Positions 36,401 to 46,500 of a DNA stretch of 64,000 nt are shown in pieces. The DNA is from Helicoverpa zea (lineage: Eukaryota > Arthropoda > Insecta > Lepidoptera > Noctuidae). Location: contig NC_061470.1 in the NCBI RefSeq assembly GCF_022581195.2, forward strand, positions 8,556,001-8,620,000, written 5' to 3'. Below the pieces are notes generated by a model. It worked only from the letters and a program-made list of their open reading frames with translations, did not search any database and was not told the origin of the DNA. Positions within the stretch are counted from its first letter, which is position 1, and each line of letters begins with the position of its first letter. Position numbers and translations under genes: made by a program.

Positions 36401-36774
36401 TTATAAAATAATAGTGACGAAACAGATTAACAGTTCAAGAATATACTGGCTGCATTAGCATAAGAGGACGTATATATAGATATTATGCTGAGAATTTTAT
36501 ATTTTTTATATAATAAATTATGCAAGGTTCACACTTTTCCGCTATGTGCTGATTTAAACAACAATAAGACAATTATAGAATGTGGCCATGACCTAGACGC
36601 ACGATCAGCAAGGTAATTTACTAACATATTTGTTCATATATTTTTAAAGCATAATATTTTTTTTTCAGCCACAACAAATCAGTGAAGGTTAATCTCCAGA
36701 TAAACGGCAATGAAGCTACTTTGGTAATGGTACCCAACTCGGTGACCACTGTGGACTTACCACCATACCTGTAA
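27424..36774 (+). CDS. lysosomal-type glucosylceramidase, copy B (GH30)
   Basis: Same reaction and fold as copy A. Twelve exons join in frame: 27424-27496, 28122-28249, 28541-28595, 29000-29141, 29601-29757, 30193-30353, 30945-31071, 31344-31457, 34204-34351, 35721-35800, 36072-36358 and 36669-36774 (525 aa). Signal peptide VCVLVSILCMCFAIGFG. The N-terminal Cys motif RPC...VVCVCNATYC is almost identical to the vertebrate one. YQTIEGFGGAVTDAAAINW, TWSPPPWMK, acid/base E259 (TNEP), DDQRLTLPYW, nucleophile E365 (ATEAC), WIDWNL and KQPMFYAMGHFSKF follow. It is closer than copy A to vertebrate GBA at the nucleophile loop and DDQRL. Intron phases equal those of copy A at all eleven junctions, so the pair arose by tandem duplication. 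Intron 8 (2.7 kb) and intron 9 (1.4 kb) are swollen by mobile elements, described separately. Confidence 0.93.
28655..28745 (+). mobile_element. SINE family-1 alternative 3' tail
   Basis: The words CATTGAGCAAGCGTGGGGATTA, GAGAGAAGGCC and CAGCAGTGGGACGAT match the tail of the minus-strand copy at 38418-38710. It lies in intron 3 of GBA copy B and is followed by a SINE family-2 tail at 28838-28965. Confidence 0.6.
28838..28965 (+). mobile_element. SINE family-2 tail
   Basis: AGTGCACTTGTGTCTGCGCAAATGC and TTGCGCAGTTGGCTAATCCCC match the tails of the copies at 35342 and 34811. It ends in a CATCAT run. The head is missing. Confidence 0.65.
31258..31302. repeat. perfect 20-bp-arm hairpin in GBA-B intron 7
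   Basis: ATGTATTACGTCAGCATGTA, a 5-base loop (CAGAA) and the exact reverse complement. Two CRE-like TGACGT/ACGTCA cores sit in the arms. It is too compact for the transposons seen nearby and its role is unknown. Confidence 0.9.
31545..31650 (+). mobile_element. SINE family-1 tail
   Basis: AACTCGAGGAGGTCAGATAAG...GACTGGAAGCTGACCCCAACATA...GGGAAATGCGAGGCAGATGATGATGGG follows the 3' half of the SINE at 44639-45019. It is located in intron 8 of GBA copy B. Confidence 0.65.
31790..31929 (-). mobile_element. 3'-terminal piece of a LINE (R1-like), split from 33588-34185
   Basis: GC-rich stretch around CCCCTCCCGCTGTGGGTTAG and GAGGGAGTGTCAGACTC. From memory this accompanies the 3' UTR of lepidopteran R1-like LINEs, whose ORF end is at 33588-34185 on the same strand. 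The two parts are separated by the 1.66-kb inverted-repeat element at 31930-33587. Confidence 0.45.
31930..33587. mobile_element. 1.66-kb inverted-repeat element with many GTTAC motifs
   Basis: The left end CGCCCATATAACCATTTTTG matches the reverse complement of the right end, CGCCCATACAGCCATTTTTG. Both subterminal regions and part of the middle are dense in GTTAC/GTAAC, about eight in the last 280 bp. Inside are a perfect hairpin at 32246-32277 and an 18-bp palindrome at 32641-32658. No transposase frame is recognisable; the longest open frame, 33203-33634, runs out through the right end. It is best read as a non-autonomous DNA transposon that landed in a LINE. The exact ends and target duplication are unsettled. 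Confidence 0.5.
32246..32277. repeat. perfect 14-bp-arm hairpin
   Basis: ACTTACCTTGAGTT, loop GATG, AACTCAAGGTAAGT. It lies inside the 1.66-kb element. Confidence 0.85.
33588..34185 (-). mobile_element. R1-like non-LTR retrotransposon, C-terminal ORF2 fragment
   Basis: A minus-strand open frame (34163-33744) carries GHGCFGRYLHR, VCPAWEGHRRVLVE, GDLSRP and WDAVVSFCEAVMLEKEEAER. These are the zinc-knuckle-like C-terminus found after the reverse transcriptase of R1/Tx1-type LINEs. The catalytic part is absent, so this is a 5'-truncated copy, the usual LINE outcome. It is GC-rich against an AT-rich intron (GBA-B intron 8) and abuts exon 9 at 34204, with only the acceptor tract between. Confidence 0.65.
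34811..35178 (-). mobile_element. SINE family 2, minus strand, nearly complete
   Basis: The head is at 35178 (TGCCTCGTTGGTCAAGCTGT) with B box GGTTCGATTCC. The tail ends at the GAT microsatellite at 34811-34826. It lies in intron 9 of GBA copy B and forms an inverted pair with the copy at 35342-35685. Confidence 0.85.
35342..35685 (+). mobile_element. SINE family 2, plus strand, nearly complete
   Basis: A box TTGGTCTAGGGG, B box GGTTCGATTCCC, then the shared body TGTGCGCC-free stretch leading to CTCCGGTCGTGTCGGATTGC and TGCGCAGCTGGCTGATCTCC. It is the best-preserved member of the family here. Its tail ends about 35 bp before exon 10 of GBA copy B (35721). Confidence 0.85.
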
Positions 36775-37424
36775 ATAGGTAATTTTCAACTGATTAGGTA
36801 TAATATATGGCTATATTTTTTGGAAAAGTTTTATGAAAATGTAGGGCTTCTAAAAAACTATCCGAAACTATTAACCTACAAGGGGTTACGACATAAACTA
36901 CATTGTGATTCGCAGAGGTAGGCACTTATTGACAATCAGTGATTTAAGAAAATGTTGATGGTGCATTTATATTAATGTTAATTAATAGATTGTAAGAACG
37001 TTTTTGACACATTTGTTTACATTTTTTTTTCAAATAAATGAAAAACACTTTATGAGTTTTTTTTTGTTTTGAGTTGTTGATAAATACTTGCATTGTTGCG
37101 CTCGTAAACGTCGGAAGTGGAAACACCTTAACGATCGCAAAATGGACCATTTATGATAATCCTGTGTGGACAGAATTATTACATTTTAGTCGCAGAATGG
37201 CGCAAATTACCACATATAAATAGTTTACGTGCTGATTTCTGAACATTTACTGCATAATGACGACTGAGCGTAAGTACAATAAGGTTAGGTTATATGAGGT
37301 GTTATAGTATGTTAGCTATTGAAGCTATAAATATTGATATTGCAATCTATTTTAAAGATTACGAAAAAAATGTACGCCAGGTTTTGTTCAGGTTTATTAA
37401 GGCCCTGAAAAATATTTTGACGTG

Positions 37425-37745
37425 GTAATGACCTAGAGACAAGAAAGGGTTTATAAACAAAGAGATCTAATATCTAGGTATATGATGGATGATCCTCATT
37501 CAAGGTTATCGATGACGCCTTAGTGATGCGTCATTTACAAATATTTTTCAGACGGATTTCATTTTTCAGAACGAAGAATCAAAATATAATGTACTGATCG
37601 CGACAAAGACAACACTTGGGACCTAGGCTACAAAACAAGGTTTTATTGACAAAGAGATCTCATACACGATTGCAAGTTATATGTTGGATGATCCTCATTC
37701 AAGGTCAGCGATGACTCCACAGTCATGCGAGTTCTATACTCTCGT
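37425..37745 (+). repeat. diverged direct duplication, about 190-bp period
   Basis: Two blocks share the order GACCTAG, AACAAAGAGATCT, GATGGATGATCCTCATTCAAGG (second copy TTGGATGATCCTCATTC) and GCGATGAC, at about 37429-37520 and 37620-37715. The shared word GGATGATCCTCATTCAAGG is exact, and the rest is diverged. Confidence 0.7.
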
Positions 37746-38417
37746 ATGTTCGTGACACAGGAAGGCGTTGTTACACTGTCGGTCACGGCGCTGCGTCACT
37801 CACTAATCTCGTTCAGACGATATTACGTGATTGGTTCAATAGGGTAACTGCGCTTTTGTGTCTGCTTGGAAAAAAGGTTAATACATTTAATTTAAAAAAA
37901 AACAGTTCGTTTTTCAAAAGGAATCTTTTTTTAATGGAGTTTCTTGCCGGTTCTTCTCCATAAGACTAACTCTTTGGAACCGCGCAACTAGTTTGACTTT
38001 TCGAAAGAGCTTTCGTCGACCTAATTGAAATAAAAAACAAATCGACACATGAGAGACCTGCTATTTTTTGCTTCTAAAAATTTGATGGAAACACACGGAC
38101 AAGTAATAATGTTCTTCGTCCATATTGAAAGATTAACAAAATATTATACCGCTTATTCATATGGAGAACCACAATGGAAAACAAATCGTTTTAGTGCAGT
38201 TCACCGCTATGTGATATGAAAATGCACTGGGTAACCACAACGTGTAAATATTTGGTCCTATAGTCATAATTTATAGGAGTCAGTAGTTTTGGGCTTTTTA
38301 AACTAATAGGATAACTGCAATTTAAACTCCTGTTTATCCTCAGAAAGTCACAAACATTTGAATGTCTAAAAGTTTTTCAAATAGGATTCAATTTTAAGGC
38401 AATATTAACAAGAGGAA

Positions 38418-38710
38418 GATGATTCCACCATCATTAAATCGTCCCACTGCTGGGTAAGGCGTCCTCTCCCACGGAGAAGGATTGAGCATTAATCACCACG
38501 CTTGCTCAATGCGGGTGGTGATTTCAGACTATAGTCGAGGTTTCCTCAAGATGTTTTCCTTCACCTTTTTCGCAGCCATTGGTGCCCAAGATATACTTAG
38601 AAAGTACATACAAACTTAGAAAAGTTGCATTGGTACTTGCCTGGCCTGGAATCGAACCCACACCCACATGCTCGAGAGGTTGGTTCTTTACCCACTAGGC
38701 CACCACGACT
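38418..38710 (-). mobile_element. SINE family 1 with alternative tail
   Basis: The head at 38710 reads GTCGTGGTGGCCTAGTGGG with a GGTTCGATTCC B box. The body is like the copy at 26008-26217 and the tail ends CCAGCAGTGGGACGAT. This tail differs from that of the copy at 44639-45019, so two SINE subfamilies share one tRNA-like head. Confidence 0.75.
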
Positions 38711-39010
38711 TTTTTGATGTCTTCCAGGTTATTATAATAATAAAATTAAACTTACTGAATATTCATTTACTTAATTCGCATTTCCTTGAAGTAGCATAAC
38801 ATAGCTTAGTCATCAGGTTGAGTGGTCGCCCTAGTATCTACGGCTTCGCGGTGACTCACGCCGTAAACAGAATTACGACTATTATTACCAGCAATAAAAC
38901 CAGTTGTGATGCTTCTTCAACAATATGTGCGTAAGCTCTTTGTTTTACTTACGAAGTATTATTTCTAGTCAGCTTTTTACTAAGTAAGGTTATGATTGTT
39001 TAGGGAAGAG

Positions 39011-39352
39011 CTCGTGGCTAAATCAAAGCCGTCGTCGATCGATCATAAGGTTCAAAGCGTGGTCGGTCCATGGATGGTTGACACGGTGTCATAACGAGTG
39101 TTTCGGAAGGCACGATAAACTATAGGTGCCGACTGCCGGTTGTCAGTTGAATATCTTTGGCAGTTGTTGCGGGTAGCCAAAAGCCAGAAAGTCTGACAAA
39201 CAGTCTTGTCTTATTGGGCAACCCAATACAAGGAGTATAACCCGGTAACTGGGTTGAGGGCACAAGATAGGGCAGTCGTTTTTTGTAAAGCACAGCTGCA
39301 TCCCGTTGAACTGGAAGCCAACCCGAAAAGGTTAAGGAGATGATGGATGAAT
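39011..39352 (+). mobile_element. SINE family 1, diverged copy
   Basis: GTGTTTCGGAAGGCACGATAAACT, TGGCAGTTGTTGCGGGTAG, AACTGGGTTGAGG and the closing GATGATGGATGA follow the order of the copy at 44639-45019. The tRNA-like head is strongly decayed. Confidence 0.7.
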
Positions 39353-40566
39353 ATTGAGTTTCTGCGAGCAGTCGAATAACGTCGTTGCTTGGTTTCCTTT
39401 AAGCCTCAAGATATTCCAGCACTTAAACATAGAAATAACAACACTCAGAATGTTATAATTTCATTTTTTCCTTCAAATTGTGTTGTTAAACTTTATTCAC
39501 TGATATTTTGTTTTCTTGGAGTTGTTTTTACCCACGACCCACATACTGATATCAGAAACTTAAACACGACAATATGACACATTACCTTTGTTTGTTATAC
39601 TCATGTTATAAGTAATGAATCACTAATTATTAAACTGAAGACAAATTGGGATTAGCTTTGAAAACAATTCTTAATAACATGTTGCGGTAAAACAAATCCG
39701 AAGTAATTCAAATAATAACTTCCTTATTTGAGGTTTGTACTTAACCTACTGACAAGTATATTAATTAGCAGGAGACTAGAAAAAACTTTGAAAGAAAAAA
39801 ACTAAAATTAAACTTCAGAGGCAGAGCCTTCCGTGGCGATTATAAGCAAAAACAATTTTTCTAGATAGGTACTTACAAAACATGTCAAGACCCAAAAATA
39901 TGAACTTCTTTTCCCAACTAGGTATATTAGGGTCGGTTTTCAGTCTAACTGGATGCATCAAGTTTGTAATCGTGGTGTACAAGTAAAAGTTTAGATGTAT
40001 TAGGTACCGTCTCCAGATTCCCATCTACAATTTGGTCCATTGTCAACATTAAATACTAGATTTAACAGTGGCAGTGTTAACCTGTTGTAAGTTGTTCTTC
40101 CTACTTTTTTGTAGATGGAAGATCTGGTCTACTCCTAAAAGGATGTGTTATACGACGTATCTTTATTGATGTTAACAAGTAGCGGCAAAGTATTGACTTT
40201 ACCTTGTTCTTGCATTTTTTTTCTCGTCCTTCTTTAACTTTTTTTCTCCCCACTTAGAGCTTGTTCATATCATCAGTCATTGCGAAAATCTCAAAATACA
40301 TCCTAAATCCATATTTACTACCTTTGTTCTTCGTAGTGCCTACTTGTTTCCTCATAATATCTACAACTAGCGGTTACTTAACACAAGTTTTATGAATGAA
40401 AACGCTAAATCAACAACACTTCTCAGAAACTGTCGCGCGCTTATTCAGACCGTTGAAAGGTCAAAGGAGTCCGTTCGTTTTAAACGCAATCCCTGCGACG
40501 CACCGGCCAGTCTTCGACGAGGCGTCGACGCGCGACGTGCACGCGGATAAACCAAAATTCTTCAAA

Positions 40567-43500
40567 ATGTACAGTTTGTCGGCAATTGGGGTGTTGTTGG
40601 CGATATGTGGGGGTGCCTTCAGCCACACGTATCACTTGGGAGCATGCCCGGTCGTCGAACCGATGCCCGGCTTTGAAATGAACAAGGTAAGGAACTTATT
40701 ACTGTATTTTTGTTGTTAGTGTTTGTTTTTATTATTGTGCCGGGACCAAAGGGATCAGGGTCGTGATCGTGAGATTAACAATGACCGTTTGTGAGCTCCA
40801 CCAGCGTGACTGTGGGGACAAAGAAAGAACATAGAATATGTATCAAGAAGTATGCAAAACGTGGGTAGGTATTTTTGTTCATAAAAAACAATAACATTAA
40901 GATAGTCCGAAGCGCAGAGAATATTAATAACAATCTAGAGATGTATGCTAATGTCTCACTGTTTCCTAGAATAAGTTTCAATGTTGACATATTTATGTAA
41001 AATAACGTCTTTTGAGAAGATAACGAAATACTGAGAACGTGCGATAAGTGTCTGTAACTTGTACGCTCTGATTAACATGAGCTTAATTACCCATACGGGT
41101 TATTTAATGGTTTTGGATATTTACATTGTCACCACCACCATGTAAAGTGTCGCTGTATACATTGAAATTACTGCCCATCATACTGGTGACAATTGACATT
41201 ATTGAATATTTGTAAGTAATAGCTGCGGTAATATGGTCATAAGATAAGCAGGTAATTTAATATTTATTATTGGTAGTCGGAGTAAATAATATAAATTATC
41301 AGTCCCCAAGTTAAATATTAGCAATCCGTCTTTTGTCATAATTTATGTAGGTACTTAGCTAGGTAAATACATCCTATCCCAATATAAATAATTCGAATTA
41401 CGTGGGATTCCTAATTACCTCGTTTATTTTGAATGTTTTGTCTGAATATGCGATAGTCATTAATAGGAAATGTAACAAAAAGTGATTAAAATTCGAATTA
41501 TAATAAACAAAGCTTGAAAAAGAAGATGTAATCACATCTTGATGATTATGTAAATTAGCTAACGGATGAGGAACAAAGTGTGTGTTGTAAATAAAAATCG
41601 CGCTCCATTTTAATGCGGAATGAATTAAATTAACCTTATTTTAACCGACTTCCTAAAAAAGAGGGGGTTCTCTCATGAGGTCGTTGTCTCATGTGATTTC
41701 TGAAAGTTAATAATTACACCAGCAGGAGACTTTAATTTTGAATTTAATAAGATAATACCAAACAAAACAAATCAGTAGAGTCTAGATAATTAAAATTCCC
41801 TGCGCGTATTCTGTTGAGATGTCATATTTTCCTACTGATTCAAACATTGACGTAAACTTGTTACGATTTATCAGAAGCACTCGGAGTAATAACTGATATC
41901 ATCGAACAATACGATGCCTTATTTCTTAGATAGTTACTGCGCTAAACATAAACAAAAGAATTTGACCCGGTGACGGCTTCCGATAACATGGTGACTCGGT
42001 GACTCACGCTTAAGATTATGTTGAAAATATATCTCGTTTTTGGCGATACTGTCAACTACTTTCACATCACTGAGATGCAAATTAAATACACATGTAAGAT
42101 GTTAGTCATCTGTGCGTCATTTGCCTTTAGCTAGTAGACAAAGCACACAAGTTCCCTTTATTTATTTTCAGGCTACTACTACTAGATACTTATTGTTTAA
42201 AAACTGATAAACTCATAAATAAATGCCCGTAAATTGAATCGCAATTGAGTTTTAAGAAAAACGGACGTTCATATTGTCGGTGGACTTGATCCCAAACAAA
42301 CGAGTCAACCTACAACAAGTCGTTGTCAATTTGAAAGGGACAATTGGCTGATACAAATACATTCAAAGCAAAGTATTGCTTTCTGCAAGACTAACAATAC
42401 AGTCAGGAACTCACAGAGGGCCAAATCATTCATTGTGAGAACTGCGGTTCATACTTATGGCTAATAAACTGGTAACGAGAGCGAAGGAGCCCAGACGCTC
42501 AGGAATGTGCTTACCTACCAACTCAGTTTTAAGATATGTAGTTCGATCTGTGTCGATATTAAACGCGAACACAATTGCACACTAAACTCTATTGTTTCGC
42601 GTGTATTCCATTGTTTTGACAAATTATTCCTTCCGTTTCTTTTTTGAATTACTGACCATAGCTCGAGATTCTTAGTGATAATCTGGCGAAATTCACAAGG
42701 AAATATCTACGCAAAACTATAAATTACGCAAAGATCTCCTAGAAACAGAAAAATGTTCTGTTGAATACATAGGTATATGGAAATTAAGAAAATACTTATT
42801 ATTGATTGTTACTTACATATTTGTAGATTACACTTGTAGTATAGGTATCTAAATATTATTTGAAAAAAAAAGACGAAGGAAATGCTTTTCTTCTTTAAAA
42901 TAGAACTGCTAAAGGTTGCAGGTATATCGATTATTATTATTACCTACAAATGTAATGTTATTGTGTAATTATTATTAATGAATGATTTATCAACAGCTAC
43001 TGGGTGTTTGGTACGTCATACAGAAGACGTCGACTGCATCACACTGCATGACCTACAATTTCACAAGAACTCAGGAGCCCGGCACATATGAACTGGAACA
43101 AGTTTCCCAGCATTTTATTTTGGGCCTTACTCCTCTGAAACATGACTACAGGTAGGCATAATATTATATATTTTTAAATATGTATTGGTTACATATTAGG
43201 TGATTCTCACACTGCCCCGCATGATGCAGCGTAGCGCGTGGATGCGTTTTCTTCCGTTGCTTGTAAATATCTCCGTTTGTATGGAAAACACGCACACTCC
43301 AACACACTGAAAATGCATCCACGCGCGTTCATGCGGATCACGCGCATACACGTGGAGAAACACGCACCCCCGCGCGTAGGTGGGGGCCAGACGCATGGTA
43401 TGGCACACTGAATCCCGCAGTGTCGCGTGATTTTGAATGGGCGTGATGTGTGTGTTTGAAAATGGAACTCGATGAGAGCCGCCATGCGTGAATTTACAAA

Positions 43501-46500
43501 ACGCACCTACGCGCGTGAGCGCGCAAAAAACCCGCACGATGATGCAGATCTGCACTCCCGCAGGAACGCGCGTAGGTGCGTCGACACGCAACATGCAGCG
43601 TGATGCGGGGCAGTGTGAAGATCGCCTTAGAATAGTTATAACACCCTCAAATTACTGAAATTTTACTACCGTCTATCGTTGCAAAAGCATATTTTTCGAA
43701 TTAACGCCATCTAGTCGGAAATAGTAAAATTATATATTTCGTTTTTCCTTAAATTAGTGCCATCTATTGTTAAATAGCTGAACTATTTTAGGAACTAAAA
43801 TACTGCCATCTGTTGTTGAATAGATGAACTAAACAACACACTGCCATCTATTATGGAATAGTAGAACTATACAACCGTGTATGAATAGTACTACTATTCT
43901 CTACTAGATGGCAGTAAGTAATTTTTGTTTCACAACTATTATCACTCCCGCGCGCAAAATTTATGTTGTACAAATGTGTATAATCACGCCGCAAGTTAAA
44001 TTAACAAGATTTTTCCATTCATTGTTTATATCACCTATTGCAATAAAACACTTCTAATACATTGCTTGTTATTTTGTTGCTTAGGTATACCGGAGTATTA
44101 ACCGTTCCAGACCCAGCTGTGCCCGCTCGAATGAAAGTCAGATTCCCTCTGAGTAAGTAATGTCAACAATCTGTTGATTTGGCTGTTTTCTGAATCGAAT
44201 CAATTTCTAATATACCTATGTTACGGTTTTTTCAGGCGTAGCTGGTTCAGCAAGCTACACAGTTTTGATGACAGACTACACATCACACGCCGTCATCTTC
44301 ACTTGCCAGAAGTTGGCGTTCGCGCACAGACGCTCTGCAACTATTCTCTCAAGGACCAAGGAGCTTGATAAGATGTACATTGACAAGGTAATTTAATATC
44401 AATAATTTGTAATTAGCCTGGTTTCTCCTGCTAACTATTGAACTTATTTAATGCACAGCAATGCAAATATCTTGTACAAATTATGTTGCTTAATTAAAGA
44501 AGTGTGGGCAGGAGCAGAACCTTCCAATACACTGTTTCTGATTAAGTAGGTATATTCTCAATATAAAAGTCACTCAATATATACTATATATAAAGTCGAT
44601 ATCTAGACTATAAAGTCTATATATAGACTCAATATAAAGTCGTGGTGGCCTAGTGGGTAAAGGACCAACCTCTCAAGTATGAGGGCGCGGGTTCGATCCC
44701 AGGTCAGGCAAGTACCAATGCAACTTTTCTAAGTTTGTATGTACTTTCTAAGTATATCTTAGACACCATGGACTGTGTTTCGGATGGCACGTTAAACTGT
44801 AGGTCCCGGCTGTCATTGAACATCCTTGGCAGTCGTTACGGGTAGTCAGAAGCCAGTAAGTCTGACACCAGTCTAACCAAAGGGTATCGGGTTGCCCGGG
44901 TAACTGGGTTGAGGAGGTCAGATAGGCAGTCGCTTCTTGTAAAGCACTGGTACTCAGCTGAATCCGGTTAGACTGGAAGCCGACCCCAACATGATTGGGA
45001 AAAGGCTCGGGAGATGATTCTCAATATCAAATCCGATAAATATCAAACTGACCTATTTTGTCATACTTATATTGAATATATTATTTTATGTCGTGCAGAT
45101 GCGCAACAAGCTGTCATCATTCGGCGTGGACCCGTACGACCTGTCCATCATCTCACAGAGCCAGTGCCCCTCGCACACCCCGGACGAGGGTGTGAACATC
45201 AACATCGACCCTGAGACCTTCTCCTCACACAACATCGGCCAGGCCGTCAGGAAGACCGGCACTGCTATTGGTGAGTTTCAATCTACCTAGGCACAAGTTC
45301 ACTGCCCGTACCGGGATAAAATGTAGCCTATGGCACTTAGGAACATTGTAGCTATCTATCAGTGAAAGAATTTTGAAATCCGTTCTAAAGATTATACTTT
45401 ATAATTGAAAAAATAAATATCGCACCCTTAGAATGAAAGTGACTTAATTCAAAATTCCTGTAATACTCGTTTTTACAATAAACTGACCTTAAAAAGCATA
45501 ATCTATAACCCTGTAAATAAAAAGAGACCTATTTCTAACTATAACAGAGACTACGCTTATTTCGGTCTCTTTCACTCGTTCCGCTATTCGTTTACGCATA
45601 TTGTGTGAAAGAGCCAGAACTAGTGTTACGTCAGATGCGCTTGCGAGTGAACATGTAAAACATCGGCGAATCTTAAAAAGTGTCCGTTTATTGCGAATAC
45701 TGCCACGGTAAGTTACACAATATTTTTTGCCATAAAGTGACATTTTGATTAATACGTCTAACAAAATATGTAGGTAGTATTCAGTGACCTTTTAAGGATT
45801 AGGTCTATTTAGTAAAAAATAATTATAAAAGACAAACGACACTTATAATAATAGGTCTGTCTATGACTAAAGGCATATTCATTATTTTTGTTATTCTTAA
45901 TATTGAACCTGTTTATTACTAAAATTAAAAAGTTTAAGTTGTAACTTTTTTGGAATATGCCCCTATAATATTAAAGTTGTGTGGTATGTTAAGATATTTA
46001 GGTACACAGAGCCACACATCAGTGTATTCAGATCTGTGAATTTCTACAATTTATTGATCGATGCTCACCTTAAACTTTTCCAACACGTTATGATAAGATT
46101 TTATTAACCTGATGTGGCTTTTTTCCTACACCGTTTTACCGCATTCCAACCCGTATGCATCCGACAGGACACCCGCCCACTTAACATAATTGTATTGGTT
46201 TTATACCAATACTTTAGCATCCTAATGATATCGCTTGGGAAGTTCTTGATATTTTCTCCATTTTCACCACTCACATTATCTCCATAGGCAGTCGTAAGAT
46301 ACGAGGTCGAAAGCCTTGGAGAGGTCCAGAAAACATGCATATACAGGTGTTTTCCTACTTGTATAGTATTGAACAGTCTGTTTGAGGCATAGTATAGCTG
46401 TTTCCGTGGATAAGATTGGCTTAAAACCAAACTGGGCATCGTTAAGTATTAAGTACTTATCCAGCTGCTGGTCAATCAGACTGTCCAACACCTTTGCAAT

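Larger units (their letters stand above)
36775..40566. other. intergenic between GBA-B and the lipocalin gene
   Basis: AATAAA at 37033-37038 is the likely GBA-B poly(A) signal. The rest holds a diverged direct repeat (37425-37745) and two SINE family-1 copies (38418-38710 minus, 39011-39352 plus), and otherwise AT-rich DNA. An open frame from 40396 runs into the lipocalin leader and is probably 5' UTR. Confidence 0.5.

Noticed and set aside
20172..36774. one very large two-domain glucosylceramidase instead of two genes
   Set aside because: Copy A has its own stop codon and poly(A) signal, and copy B begins with a fresh signal peptide, so two separate genes explain the data better.
40396..40566. 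upstream start codon for the lipocalin
   Set aside because: The in-frame extension would bury the signal peptide 57 residues from the N-terminus, so 40567 is preferred.
44639..44712. tRNA gene
   Set aside because: A and B boxes are present, but the stems do not form a cloverleaf and the same head occurs on several dispersed SINE copies. The same holds for 35342 and 1779.
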